34,068 bases of DNA from Caulobacter sp. 17J65-9 (lineage in GTDB: Bacteria > Pseudomonadota > Alphaproteobacteria > Caulobacterales > Caulobacteraceae), in contig NZ_JAAIVC010000022.1 of the NCBI RefSeq assembly GCF_010975005.1, positions 1 to 34,068 of the forward strand, written 5' to 3'. Each line of letters starts with the position of its first letter. Positions within the stretch are counted from its first letter, which is position 1. The notes below the pieces were generated by a model. It searched no databases, was not told where the DNA came from, and was given only the letters and a program-made list of their open reading frames with translations. Positions 23,197-32,970 of the stretch are shown here, piece after piece. The position numbers were made by a program, and so were the translations under genes.

Positions 23197-23246
23197 CGTC
23201 ATCCCGGCCGGACGCCCGCAAAGCGGGCGGGAGAGCCGGGATGACG
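23197..23246. repeat. Palindromic intergenic repeat with nested hairpin
   Basis: Outer arms CGTCATCCCGGC (23197-23208) and GCCGGGATGACG (23235-23246) are perfectly complementary over 12 bp, and an inner GCCCGC/GCGGGC hairpin fills the loop. It lies between the glutathione transferase stop and the scaffold gene start on the minus strand. The CGTCATCCCGG end is a common alphaproteobacterial repeat theme. Confidence 0.75.
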
Positions 23247-23271
23247 AACCTTGGTTTTCAGCTGATCCCGC

Positions 23272-23865
23272 TCACGCGTCGTCCTTGGCCAGCGCGCGGG
23301 CCAGGGCCGGGCGGGCGTTCGCGCGGGCCAGCCAGTCGTCGTAGACGGCGTGCGCAGGCAGGGCCTGGCGGGCGAACTGCAGCAGCGAGACGAACATGAT
23401 GTCGGCGGCGCTGAACCGGTCGCCCAGGATCCAGGGCGTCTTCTCGAGCGTGGTGCGCAGGCGCTCTTCCATCGCCTCGTAGGCGGCCTTGTCGGCGGGA
23501 TCGGCCGAGCCCTTGAAGCGGGCGGTGATCACCGGCTCCAGCACGCCGGCGTAATAGGCCAGCCAGCTGAGGTAGGGGCCGCGCAGCGGGTCGCCGACCA
23601 CCGGGCCCATGCCCGCCTGCGGAAACTTGTCGGTCAGGTACAGCGCGATGGCCGCCGACTCGGTGACCAGGGCGCCGTCGTCCATGAGGGCCGGCACCTG
23701 GCCGTGCGGATGCGGATTGGCCGGATCGCGCGCGCCCGTGCCGGCCAGCGGCCCGCCGGTGCGCCGGATGTCGACCTTCCGCACCTCGTAGGGCGCGCCC
23801 AGCTCCTCCAGCAGCCACAGGAAGCGGGTCGAACGCGAACGCGGGGCGTGGAACAGGGTCAGCAT
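23272..23865 (-). CDS. Glutathione S-transferase family protein
   Basis: The 197-residue protein has an N-terminal thioredoxin-like domain (residues 1-80): LTLFHAPRSRSTRFLWLLEELG, with a serine or arginine near position 10-12 in the place of the catalytic residue, VPALMDDGALVTESAAIALYL with the glutathione-binding Glu-Ser pair. An all-helical C-terminal domain follows, with WILGDRFSAADI. These are cytoplasmic conjugating or detoxifying enzymes; the substrate is not evident. It is a stand-alone gene about 80 bases from the SRPBCC gene on the same strand. The family is secure and the subclass is not. Confidence 0.88.
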   Translation of the reverse strand: MLTLFHAPRSRSTRFLWLLEELGAPYEVRKVDIRRTGGPLAGTGARDPANPHPHGQVPALMDDGALVTESAAIALYLTDKFPQAGMGPVVGDPLRGPYLSWLAYYAGVLEPVITARFKGSADPADKAAYEAMEERLRTTLEKTPWILGDRFSAADIMFVSLLQFARQALPAHAVYDDWLARANARPALARALAKDDA

Positions 23866-23943
23866 GGCGGCTCCGGAGATGGCGGGCCGCCAGAAATCAT
23901 CGTTCTCACGCCGCGCACAAGCGCTATGCGCCAGACTCGGCTC

Positions 23944-24372
23944 CTACGCCTCGACCTTGGCCCGCAGCGCCTCGGCCAGCTGCTCGAACGCGGCCTTGCG
24001 GACGCGCTTGGTGCGTTTGCCTTCCACCTCGCCGAGGGCGCCCTCGAAGATCTCGCCGATGGCGAAGATGCAGCTGCCCGGATCCAGCTCCTCGATCTCG
24101 AAATAGCGGACCGAGCGGGACATGAACCCGCGCTTCTCCGCCCAGATCAGCTGCTGGCGGGGCACCCACTCCACCACCGTCGCGTTGAAGTCGCGCTCCG
24201 GCAGGCCCGGGATGGTTTCGCGCAGGGCCAGCGGCTGGCCGATGCCGATCTTGCCCGAGGCCTTGGGGTGGATCGGGTTCCACGTCCCCCAGAACTCCAG
24301 GTCGGACAGCACCTCCCAGATGGCGTCGGAGGTGGCCTTGATCCCGATGCGGTACTCGACGCGAAACGCCAT
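23944..24372 (-). CDS. SRPBCC (Bet v1-like) domain protein
   Basis: The 142-residue protein has the START/Bet v1-like layout: an N-terminal strand and VEYRIGIKATSDAIWEVLSDLEFWGTWNP, where the DAIWEVLSD helix and W..WNP turn are typical, then a run of beta strands and a long C-terminal helix. The fold forms a deep hydrophobic pocket for lipids or other ligands; no catalytic residue can be assigned. I chose the ATG at 24372, whose A is shared with the TGA stop of the upstream M14 peptidase gene (TGATG). Translation of the two is probably coupled. The longer frame from 24456 lies inside the peptidase gene and is rejected. Confidence 0.8.
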   Translation of the reverse strand: MAFRVEYRIGIKATSDAIWEVLSDLEFWGTWNPIHPKASGKIGIGQPLALRETIPGLPERDFNATVVEWVPRQQLIWAEKRGFMSRSVRYFEIEELDPGSCIFAIGEIFEGALGEVEGKRTKRVRKAAFEQLAEALRAKVEA

Positions 24373-26219
24373 CAGCGCGGCTCTCCAGAAATCTCCCGGC
24401 CCACCGGATAGAGCAGGTAACGGTCGTCGTAATAAGGCGTGCGCGCATAGAACCAAGCGAGACGCGCGTCCGGGTCCTTAGCGAAGTCCGGTTCGGCCTT
24501 CAGCTTGGCCTCGAATTCGGCCTTCAGCTTCGGGTCGGCGGCCAGCATGCGCTCGGCCAGCGGCGCGATGGCGTAGCCCTCGATGTATTCGGTCCGCTGC
24601 AGCAGCTCGGGGAAGAAGCCCCAGGCGAACAGCGAGTCCTCGCTCTGCGGCTCCAGCAGCAGCACGGCCAGCTCGCCCAGCGGCTGGTCGGTCGGCACCC
24701 GCACCGACCCGGCCGGATAGGTCTCGCTGCGGCGCTCGTGCTCGAAGCCCTCGGCCTGGATCGGCACGTGGCCCTCGTTGACCTGCGCCGCGGGCTTGGC
24801 CGAGCCGAAGCGGGTCATGTCGACCTGCACCGTGCGCGGCGCGGTCAGGGTCTCCATGCGGACGCCGTGCACCTTCAGGCGCTCGATCACCTCCGGCTTG
24901 GTGACCGGCACCCAGTAGGCCGTCGGCACGTCCAGCGCCAACGTCGGCGCGTCGGTGAACAGCGGCAGCGGCTTGGTGTCGGCCTTCTTGCCCAGCCAGC
25001 GCACTTCGTCCCCGCCCGAAGCTTCCGAGCGGTACTTCTCGAAGGCGATCCGCGCGAAGTCGCGCTGGCCGGTCGGCTCCTTTTTCGGCACGGCGTTGGC
25101 CATGACCTGGGTCGGGCGGCGCGCGTCGTCCTGCGCTTCGGCCGCCTTCAGCGCCGCGCCGTCGGCGGCCAGCGACCTCAGCGACTGCTCCATGAGCACG
25201 TACATGCCCAGCACGCGCTGCTTGTAGGGCTTCAGCGAGTGGTTCTCGACCAGCACGGTCGGCACGCGGATGGCGTCGCCGTAGCCGGTGGAGAAGCGCG
25301 GCGGCGAGGCGACGCTGGCCAGGCCGGTGTCCGGATTACGGTCGTCGACGCCGAACACCAGCTTGCCGGGGATGTGGCCCTGGCTTTTAAGCGCCTTCTC
25401 CACCGCCGGGCGATAGACCTGGTCCAGCCAGGCGCCGCCGGCCGGCGAGCGGCCCGCTCGGCCGTCCTCGGCCTCGTAACCGAAGGTCACGTCGTACTGG
25501 TAGTCGATCCCGTCGGTGACGTGCAGGTCGATGTAGAGGTCGGGGTTCACCGCCCGGATCAGGCCGATCATGGCCCGCATCTCCGGCGCGTCGGCCTTGG
25601 CGTAGTCGCGGTTCAGGTTGAGGTTCTGGGCGGTGGTGCGCCAGCCCTGGCTGACCGGCCCGCGCTGGTTGGGACGGCTGTAGGGCGAGGTGCGCTCGTG
25701 GCCGTCGACGTTGAAGATCGGCACGAACACGAAGTTCACCTTGTCGAGCAGGCTGTCCTTGCCCTTGAAGGCGATGTCGCGCAGCAGCATCAGCCCCGCG
25801 TCCTTGCCGTCGATCTCGCCGGCGTGGATGCCCGCCTGGACCAGCAGCACAGGCTTGTTCGGATCGAGCTGCGGGCGGCCGTCCACCACCGGGTCCTTGG
25901 TGGCGTAGACCACCAGCATGTCGCGCCCCTGGGCCGACTTGCCGAAGGTCGACAGGGTCAGCAGCGGCGAGGCGGCGTCCAGCTTCTCGATGAAGGCGCG
26001 GGTCTCGGCGTAGGTCGGCGTGGCGGTGATGCCGGTCGTCTCCGACGGCGTGATCCACGGGTCGTTCGGCTTGGCGATCAGCTTCTCGCTCTTGCCGTGC
26101 CAGGCCAGGGCGGGCGGCAGAATGTCGGTTTCCCACGGCGCCTTGGTCTGCGCGGCGGCGCTTCCGAAGGCGCCCAGCGCGACGGCCATCGCCGCCACGG
26201 ACACGGCCAGCTTGTTCAT
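24372..26219 (-). CDS. Secreted M14 family zinc carboxypeptidase
   Basis: The 615-residue protein has a signal peptide (about residues 1-24, cut near SAAAQ). An M14 domain follows with zinc ligands His132 and Glu135 in HAGEIDGK and His233 in DLHVTDG, the substrate-binding NLNRDY (about 201-206), and the general base Glu325 in VLVENHS. A long C-terminal region of about 270 residues follows, larger than in a plain carboxypeptidase. It should act on peptides or peptidoglycan-derived peptides outside the inner membrane. I prefer the ATG at 26219, six bases after GGGGG (26226-26230); the ATG at 26225 adds two residues. It is the first gene of a pair with the SRPBCC gene. Confidence 0.88.
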   Translation of the reverse strand: MNKLAVSVAAMAVALGAFGSAAAQTKAPWETDILPPALAWHGKSEKLIAKPNDPWITPSETTGITATPTYAETRAFIEKLDAASPLLTLSTFGKSAQGRDMLVVYATKDPVVDGRPQLDPNKPVLLVQAGIHAGEIDGKDAGLMLLRDIAFKGKDSLLDKVNFVFVPIFNVDGHERTSPYSRPNQRGPVSQGWRTTAQNLNLNRDYAKADAPEMRAMIGLIRAVNPDLYIDLHVTDGIDYQYDVTFGYEAEDGRAGRSPAGGAWLDQVYRPAVEKALKSQGHIPGKLVFGVDDRNPDTGLASVASPPRFSTGYGDAIRVPTVLVENHSLKPYKQRVLGMYVLMEQSLRSLAADGAALKAAEAQDDARRPTQVMANAVPKKEPTGQRDFARIAFEKYRSEASGGDEVRWLGKKADTKPLPLFTDAPTLALDVPTAYWVPVTKPEVIERLKVHGVRMETLTAPRTVQVDMTRFGSAKPAAQVNEGHVPIQAEGFEHERRSETYPAGSVRVPTDQPLGELAVLLLEPQSEDSLFAWGFFPELLQRTEYIEGYAIAPLAERMLAADPKLKAEFEAKLKAEPDFAKDPDARLAWFYARTPYYDDRYLLYPVGREISGEPR

Positions 26220-26234
26220 GGACATCCCCCTATT

Positions 26235-26263
26235 CGCTCATGCCGGCGAACGCCGGAATCCGA
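26235..26263. repeat. Hairpin repeat related to the dinB-flanking inverted repeat (copy 3)
   Basis: CGCTCAT, a CCGGCG/CGCCGG hairpin (26243-26256) and CCGAG align over their length with the copies at 26861 and 26981, with paired base changes that keep the stem. It lies in the upstream region of the M14 gene. Confidence 0.6.
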
Positions 26264-26328
26264 GCTGTTTATCGCCGAGCGCGGCGGTTCAGTAGCCCTC
26301 AGTCGACAAACGAGGGCGGGGCCGCGCC

Positions 26329-26841
26329 TCACACCGACCGCGTGATCCCCGCCTCGCGCTGGAAGTAGACGAGGTCCAGGGCCGGCGGCTCGACGCCCGC
26401 CAGCGACAGCAGGCCGTGAGCTTGGCCGCGATGGTGGGTCTGGTGGTTGAAGACATGGTCCAGCGCGCTCGAAAGCGTCTGCTCCAGCGCCACCCCGCTC
26501 ATGTTGGCGTAGCCGTACGGCTTATCGAGCGCCGCCGGGTCGACGCCGTCGACATAGGCCGAGATGCGCCTGTCCTCGATCAGGCGCATGGCCTGCAGGG
26601 TCGCGAGATCGTCGGCCAGCGCCACGTCCAGCCGGTCGTAGCTCGGCCCCTCGCCGGTCAGCCGCCGCATCCAGATGCGGTCGGCGACCAGCACGTGGGT
26701 CAGGGTCCCGTGCAGCGAGCCGAAGAACGCCTTGCGCTCGGCGTGATAGTCCGCCGCCGGCAGGCTCGCGCAGGCTTCGTAGATCCGCTGATTGGCCCAG
26801 GCGTTGTAGGCCGCGAACATGCGGTAGCGGTCGAGGGTCAT
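26329..26841 (-). CDS. DinB family protein
   Basis: The 170-residue protein matches the DinB/YfiT-like four-helix metal-binding family: an N-terminal helix with YNAWANQRIYEACASL, a helix with GSLHGTLTHVLVADRIWMRRL (metal ligand His in the HTL context), and the C-terminal HVFNHQTHHRGQAHGLL with paired histidines. The histidines of these helices form the metal site. Members include thiol-dependent transferases; the substrate here is unknown. I chose the ATG at 26841, preceded by GGGAG. The longer frame to 26931 would translate a palindromic repeat into LGPRFRGDE, a peptide typical of spurious repeat translation. Confidence 0.83.
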   Translation of the reverse strand: MTLDRYRMFAAYNAWANQRIYEACASLPAADYHAERKAFFGSLHGTLTHVLVADRIWMRRLTGEGPSYDRLDVALADDLATLQAMRLIEDRRISAYVDGVDPAALDKPYGYANMSGVALEQTLSSALDHVFNHQTHHRGQAHGLLSLAGVEPPALDLVYFQREAGITRSV

Positions 26842-26859
26842 GGCGCCGGCTCCCAATTT

Positions 26860-26889
26860 CCGCTCATCCCCGCGAAAGCGGGGACCCAG
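26860..26889. repeat. Left arm of a 30-bp perfect inverted repeat
   Basis: The 30 bases are the exact reverse complement of 26953-26982. Each arm also folds into its own CCCCGC-GAAA-GCGGGG hairpin with a GNRA-type loop. It lies 19 bases upstream of the dinB start. Confidence 0.85.
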
Positions 26890-26952
26890 GACGCAAACGT
26901 CGGACGATTGCTCGCCGCGCATAACGCACATGACGGCCTGAGCCGTCGAGCT

Positions 26953-26982
26953 CTGGGTCCCCGCTTTCGCGGGGATGAGCGG
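26953..26982. repeat. Right arm of a 30-bp perfect inverted repeat
   Basis: It is the exact reverse complement of 26860-26889, separated by 63 bases, and lies 10 bases beyond the cysS stop on the minus strand. It may cap the cysS mRNA. The two arms could also pair with each other into one long stem. Confidence 0.85.
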
Positions 26983-26991
26983 ATTAATGGC

Positions 26992-28377
<1,386 letters not shown>

Positions 28378-28506
28378 GGTCGGGCCGTGTTGCCGGATCG
28401 GGGATGCGTCCCATATAGCTTCGCGGCCTCCGGGAAAACCGGGACGGGAACCTCGAGGGTCCTTCCGTCATCCGTTCCCGCGATGCAAAGGGCGGCACGC
28501 GTCATT

Positions 28507-28524
28507 CCGGGACCATCGTCCCGG
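28507..28524 (+). promoter_or_regulatory. Hairpin in the folE leader
   Basis: CCGGGAC and GTCCCGG pair over a four-base loop, 30 bases upstream of the folE start. The preceding GTCATT and nearby TCATCCGTTCCCGCG look like decayed pieces of the palindromic repeat family, so this may be a repeat remnant and not a regulatory element. Confidence 0.3.
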
Positions 28525-28554
28525 CGCCACTAAGCCGGCCCGGAGAGAAAAAGT

Positions 28555-29178
28555 ATGGACGCTTTCGCCCAGGACCGCGCCGCTCTGAAGGCCGTCGATT
28601 CCGCCCCCCAAAAGCCGACTCGCGAAGAAGCCATGCAGGCGGTTCGCACCCTGATCGCCTGGACCGGCGACGACCCGGCCCGCGAAGGCCTGCTCGACAC
28701 GCCCAAGCGCGTGGTCGACGCCTTCCAGGAGTGGTTCGAGGGCTACGACGCCGATCCGGCCAAGGAACTGGCCCGCACCTTCGAAGACGTGCAGGGCTAT
28801 GACGACATGGTCATGCTGCGCGACATCGAGGTGGAGAGCCACTGCGAGCACCACATGGCCCCGTTCCTGGGCAAGGCCTACGTGGCCTACCTGCCGACCG
28901 ACAAGGTCGTGGGCATCTCCAAGATCGCGCGCGTAGTGGAGATCTTCTCCAAGCGCCTGCAGACCCAGGAAACCCTGACCGCCCAGATCGCCGACGCCAT
29001 CACCGACAGCCTGAACCCGGCCGGTGTCGCGGTGCTGATCGACGCCGAACACCAGTGCATGACCACCCGCGGCGTCCACCACCGCCATGTTTCGACCATA
29101 ACCACGCGGTTCACTGGGGTGTTCAAGTCGGACAAGAGTGCGCAGGAACGCTTCTTGCGGATGACCCAACGGGGCTGA
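28555..29178 (+). CDS. folE: GTP cyclohydrolase I
   Basis: The 207-residue enzyme turns GTP into dihydroneopterin triphosphate, the first step of folate synthesis. Zinc ligands Cys97 and His100 (in [11 protein letters not shown]) and Cys168 (EHQCMTTRG) are all present, so this is the zinc-dependent type IA enzyme. The C-terminal block [18 protein letters not shown] follows. The N-terminus (about residues 1-22) is variable and charged, as usual. GGAGAG (28542-28547) lies seven bases before the ATG. It is a single gene, divergent from cysS; no other folate gene is in the window. Confidence 0.97.
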   Translation: MDAFAQDRAALKAVDSAPQKPTREEAMQAVRTLIAWTGDDPAREGLLDTPKRVVDAFQEWFEGYDADPAKELARTFEDVQGYDDMVMLRDIEVESHCEHHMAPFLGKAYVAYLPTDKVVGISKIARVVEIFSKRLQTQETLTAQIADAITDSLNPAGVAVLIDAEHQCMTTRGVHHRHVSTITTRFTGVFKSDKSAQERFLRMTQRG

Positions 29179-29311
29179 TTAAGCCTCGCTTTATTCGCCT
29201 GCGGCATGAAAGCGCAACCTCCGAACGTCACGAGGCTTTACATCGGTTGACGTCGGAGCGAATGTCCGGCCGAATTTAAGATCAGAGCTGCGCACTGAAC
29301 GCGCGCTCAAT

Positions 29312-29320
29312 GGGGAGAAG
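29312..29320 (+). promoter_or_regulatory. Ribosome binding site that fixes the exbD-like start
   Basis: GGGGAGAAG lies seven bases before the ATG at 29328 and inside the longer alternative frame from 29310. Confidence 0.6.
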
Positions 29321-29327
29321 TACGCGA

Positions 29328-29771
<444 letters not shown>

Positions 29772-29795
29772 TCCTTCCGGATCGGCAGAATTTGG

Positions 29796-29830
29796 AAGGC
29801 CCGGATCGCAAGTCCGGGCCTTTCGCTTTT
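29796..29830 (+). terminator. Rho-independent terminator after the exbD-like gene
   Basis: A perfect 10-bp stem AAGGCCCGGA/TCCGGGCCTT (29796-29805 with 29813-29822, seven-base loop) is followed by TCGCTTTT. It separates this gene from the pseudouridine synthase. Confidence 0.8.
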
Positions 29831-29844
29831 GAGCGCCCCGCCTG

Positions 29845-30855
29845 ATGAAGCCCGACGACTTCGAGCCCGACCTGGAGGCCGACGACCTCGCCCCCGAGCG
29901 TGAGATCGAGGCCGTGCTCGGCCCCGACCAGGCCGGCGTGCGACTGGACAAGGCCCTGGCCGAGGCGGTGACGGATCTGTCGCGCGCGCGCCTGCAGGCC
30001 CTGATCGACGAGGGCGCGGTGACGCTCGACGGCGCGCCGGTCACCTCCGGTTCGGCCAAGGCCAAGCCCGGGACCTACCGCATCGCCGTGCCGGCCCCCG
30101 CCCCGGCCGAGCCTGAGGCGGAAGCGATTCCGCTGTCGGTGCTCTACGAGGACGCCCACCTGATCGTGCTGGACAAGGCGTCCGGCATGGCGGTGCACCC
30201 CGCCCCCGGCTGTGAGCGCGGCACCCTGGTCAACGCGCTGCTCCACCACTGCGCCGGCTCGCTGTCCGGCGTCGGCGGTGTGGCCCGCCCGGGCATCGTC
30301 CACCGGCTGGACAAGGACACCTCGGGCGTGATGGTCGCGGCCAAGACCGACGCCGCCCACGCGGGGCTGTCGGCCCTGTTCGCTCGCCACGACATCGAAC
30401 GCGTCTACGTGGCGCTGACCCGCGGCGCGCCGCAGCCCGCCCGCGGCACGGTCGAGACCCGAATCGGCCGCTCGCTCGGCGACCGCAAGAAGATGGCGGT
30501 GCTGAAGTCCGGCGGCCGCGAGGCGGTGACCTTCTACAAGGTCGAGCGCGCCTTCGGCCCGGCCGACAAGCCGCTGGCCGCGCGCGTCGCCTGCCGGCTG
30601 CAGACCGGCCGCACCCACCAGATCCGCGTGCACATGGCCCACAAGGGCGCGCCCTGCCTGGGCGACCCGGTCTACGGCTCCGGCAAGCCGGCCAGGCCGG
30701 TGCAGGAGGCGCTGGAAGCGAGCGGCCTCGGCCGCCAGGCCCTGCACGCCGCCGTGCTGGGCTTCGTCCACCCCGTCACCGGCGAGGCGATGCGATTCGA
30801 GACCCCGCTCCCGGCCGACATGGCGGAGCTGGAGCGGCGGCTGGCGGAGCTCTAG
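29845..30855 (+). CDS. RluA family rRNA pseudouridine synthase (RluD-like)
   Basis: The 336-residue protein has an acidic N-terminal extension (residues 1-25), an S4-like RNA-binding domain (about 30-85), and the pseudouridine synthase domain (about 95-325). The catalytic motif HRLDKDTSG lies at 153-161 with the nucleophile Asp156. Other family blocks are VLDKASGMAVHPAPG and LQTGRTHQIRVHMAH. The S4 domain and overall order suit RluD or RluC, which modify 23S rRNA; the target uridine cannot be read. It begins 14 bases after the T-run of the exbD terminator. Its TAG stop overlaps the stop of the convergent LysR gene in a CTAG. Confidence 0.92.
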   Translation: MKPDDFEPDLEADDLAPEREIEAVLGPDQAGVRLDKALAEAVTDLSRARLQALIDEGAVTLDGAPVTSGSAKAKPGTYRIAVPAPAPAEPEAEAIPLSVLYEDAHLIVLDKASGMAVHPAPGCERGTLVNALLHHCAGSLSGVGGVARPGIVHRLDKDTSGVMVAAKTDAAHAGLSALFARHDIERVYVALTRGAPQPARGTVETRIGRSLGDRKKMAVLKSGGREAVTFYKVERAFGPADKPLAARVACRLQTGRTHQIRVHMAHKGAPCLGDPVYGSGKPARPVQEALEASGLGRQALHAAVLGFVHPVTGEAMRFETPLPADMAELERRLAEL

Positions 30856-31727
30856 GCGAGCATTCCGATCAGCGCCTCGGCCGCACGGCTGCGGTGGCGC
30901 TGGGGATGGCGCAGCAGCTCGAACGCCCGCTCCGGGAAGTCGAACGCGGCCCGGCGCAGCACGCCCGCGCCCAGCATGGGCTCGGCCGCCAGCTCCGAGA
31001 CCGCCGCGGCCAGGCCGCCGGCCCGCACCGCCGCCAGCACCGCCTCGTTCGACGGCAGTTCGGCCGCGACCTCGATCGCGGCCGGATCCAGCCCGCGCCG
31101 GCGCAGGGCCTGCTCGAACTCGGAGCGCGTGCCCGAGCCCGGCTCGCGCAGCACCCAGGGCCCCTTCGCCAGGTCGGCCGACGAGATCGCCCCGCCCGCC
31201 GCCCACGGATGGTCGACGCCGACCACCACGGCCAGCCGGTCGGCGCCCACGCGGGTGCGCTCCAGCGACGGATCCTCCACCGGGCCCTCGACGAAGCCGA
31301 GGTCGACTTCACCGGCGGCGACCGCGGCGGCCACCTGGGCGGTGTTGCCGACCGAGAGGCGGACCTGAACCGCCGGGTGCGCCTGGCGGAACCGCACCAG
31401 CCGCGGCGGCAGCCAGTAGCTCGCGATGGTCTGACTGGCGTAGATCGCCACCGCCCCGCGCCGCAGCCCGGCCAGGTCGTCCAGCACCTGCGCCGCCGCC
31501 GCCGCCCGCGCCAGCACCGCCTGCGCCTCCGGCAGGAAGGCGCGGCCCTCCGGCGACAGGGCCAGGCCCCGGCCCACCCGGTCGAAAAGCCGCACCCCGT
31601 GGCGCGCCTCCAGCGCCGCCACCGCCGCGCTGGCCGCCGACTGGGTGAGGTTCAGGGCTTCGGCCGCGCGGGTCATGTGCAGACGCTCGGCGACGGCGAC
31701 GAACACGCGGAGCTGTTCGAGGGTCAT
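30852..31727 (-). CDS. LysR family transcriptional regulator, YeiE/CbbR-like
   Basis: The 291-residue protein has an N-terminal winged helix-turn-helix (about residues 1-60: LEQLRVFVAVAERLHMTRAA, then LNLTQSAASAAVAALE) and a periplasmic-binding-like effector domain (about 88-290) with the usual SVGNTAQVAAAV and ELPSNEAVLAAV blocks. LysR proteins bind upstream of divergent genes and respond to a small molecule. It is divergent from a YeiH-type transporter, as yeiE is from yeiH in E. coli, and YeiE has been linked to sulfite sensing, so a related role is inferred. I chose the ATG at 31727; a TTG at 31739 is possible. Confidence 0.88.
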   Translation of the reverse strand: MTLEQLRVFVAVAERLHMTRAAEALNLTQSAASAAVAALEARHGVRLFDRVGRGLALSPEGRAFLPEAQAVLARAAAAAQVLDDLAGLRRGAVAIYASQTIASYWLPPRLVRFRQAHPAVQVRLSVGNTAQVAAAVAAGEVDLGFVEGPVEDPSLERTRVGADRLAVVVGVDHPWAAGGAISSADLAKGPWVLREPGSGTRSEFEQALRRRGLDPAAIEVAAELPSNEAVLAAVRAGGLAAAVSELAAEPMLGAGVLRRAAFDFPERAFELLRHPQRHRSRAAEALIGMLA

Positions 31728-31833
31728 GCGGACAATCAATCACGATTTCCGATCAGATCAAGCACGACAACTCGTTTGCCCGATCATCCGGGTTCGGCGC
31801 AGGTTCCCCTGCGTCACCTGTCCCGAGTACCCC
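31728..31833. promoter_or_regulatory. Divergent lysR/yeiH-like promoter region
   Basis: The 106-base gap holds the promoters of both genes. CCGATCA occurs twice in direct orientation (31749-31755 and 31780-31786), and GATCA occurs a third time (31755 region). The spacing suggests a LysR binding region, but no clean T-N11-A dyad stands out. Confidence 0.35.
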
Positions 31834-32898
31834 ATGACCACCGTAGCCCTCCCGTCCGCGCCGTCCCTGCGCCGCCTGAGCGAACAGGCCCGGCGCGTGG
31901 CCCCCGGCGTCGCCCTGTGCCTGGCCGTCACCCTGGCGGCCATGGGCGTGCAGGGGCTGGAGGAGCGGCTGTTCGGGCGCGCCTGGATCGAGGGCCTGGT
32001 GCTGGCCATCCTGATCGGCACGGCCGTGCGCACCGCCTGGAAGCCCGGGCCGGCCTGGAGCGCGGGCGTCGGCTTCAGCGCCAAGACCCTGCTGGAGATC
32101 GCCGTGGCCCTGCTGGGCGCGGGCCTCAGCGCCGCGGCCCTGCTGGCCGCCGGTCCGGGCCTGCTGGCCGGCATCGCGGCGGTCGTGGTGATCGCGCTGG
32201 TCGGCGGCTACGGCCTCGGTCGGACGCTGGGCCTGCCCCACCGCACCGCCGCCCTGGTCGCGACCGGCAACGCCATCTGCGGCAACTCGGCCATCGCCGC
32301 CGTCGCGCCGGTCATCAAGGCCGAGCCCGAGGAAGTCGGCTCGGCCATCGCCTTCACCGCCGTGCTGGGCGTGATCGTGGTGCTGGCCCTGCCCCTGCTG
32401 GTCCCGGCCCTGCACCTCAGCCAGCTGCAGTACGGGACCATCGCCGGCCTGACGGTCTACGCCGTGCCGCAGGTGCTGGCCGCCACCGCCCCGGTCGGGA
32501 CCCTGGCCCTGCAGGTCGGCACCCTGGTCAAGCTGGCCCGCGTGCTGATGCTGGGCCCGGTCGTGGTCGGCTTCTCCCTGCTGCAGAACCGCCGCTCGGC
32601 CGCCGCCGGCGAGACCCTCGCCCGGCCGCCCCTGCACAAGCTGGTGCCCTGGTTCGTCGTGGCCTTCCTGCTGCTGGCCGTTCTCAACTCGCTGGGCGCG
32701 ATCCCGCACCCCCTGGCCGCGCCGATGGCGGCGACCGCCAAGCTGCTGACCGTGGTCTCGATGGCCGCGCTCGGCCTCGGCGTCGACATCCGCACCGTGG
32801 CCAAGGCCGGCCCGCGCGTGGCGGCGGCGGCCACCGGCTCGGTGATCGGCCTGGCGCTGGCGGGCCTGGCCCTGGTCAAGCTGCTGCATCTGGCCTGA
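31834..32898 (+). CDS. YeiH/UPF0324 family putative sulfate exporter
   Basis: The 354-residue inner-membrane protein has about ten transmembrane segments. The family signature GNAICGNSAIAAVAPV stands near residues 145-160, with the N-terminal GLVLAILIGTAVR block and the C-terminal ALGLGVDIRTVAKAGPR. The length is close to E. coli YeiH (349). The family is annotated as a putative sulfate exporter on slender evidence; related proteins are linked to taurine or sulfonate breakdown and to sulfite. I chose the ATG at 31834, where homology begins. The frame to 31645 overlaps the divergent LysR gene and is rejected. It probably belongs to the LysR regulon. Confidence 0.88.
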   Translation: MTTVALPSAPSLRRLSEQARRVAPGVALCLAVTLAAMGVQGLEERLFGRAWIEGLVLAILIGTAVRTAWKPGPAWSAGVGFSAKTLLEIAVALLGAGLSAAALLAAGPGLLAGIAAVVVIALVGGYGLGRTLGLPHRTAALVATGNAICGNSAIAAVAPVIKAEPEEVGSAIAFTAVLGVIVVLALPLLVPALHLSQLQYGTIAGLTVYAVPQVLAATAPVGTLALQVGTLVKLARVLMLGPVVVGFSLLQNRRSAAAGETLARPPLHKLVPWFVVAFLLLAVLNSLGAIPHPLAAPMAATAKLLTVVSMAALGLGVDIRTVAKAGPRVAAAATGSVIGLALAGLALVKLLHLA

Positions 32899-32970
32899 CG
32901 GGAAGGCCGGAACCCGGCTCCGCTCCGGGGGTTTGTTCGGGGCCACCCCGATCACCCCAGGAGATTTCCC

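Noticed and set aside
26842-26931. N-terminal extension of the DinB-like protein
   Set aside because: It would translate the palindromic repeat as GPRFRGDE; the ATG at 26841 has a ribosome binding site and matches the family start.
29247-29275. Possible promoter (TTGACG and a weak -10) upstream of the exbD-like gene
   Set aside because: The -35 is reasonable but no convincing -10 lies at 16-18 bases spacing.
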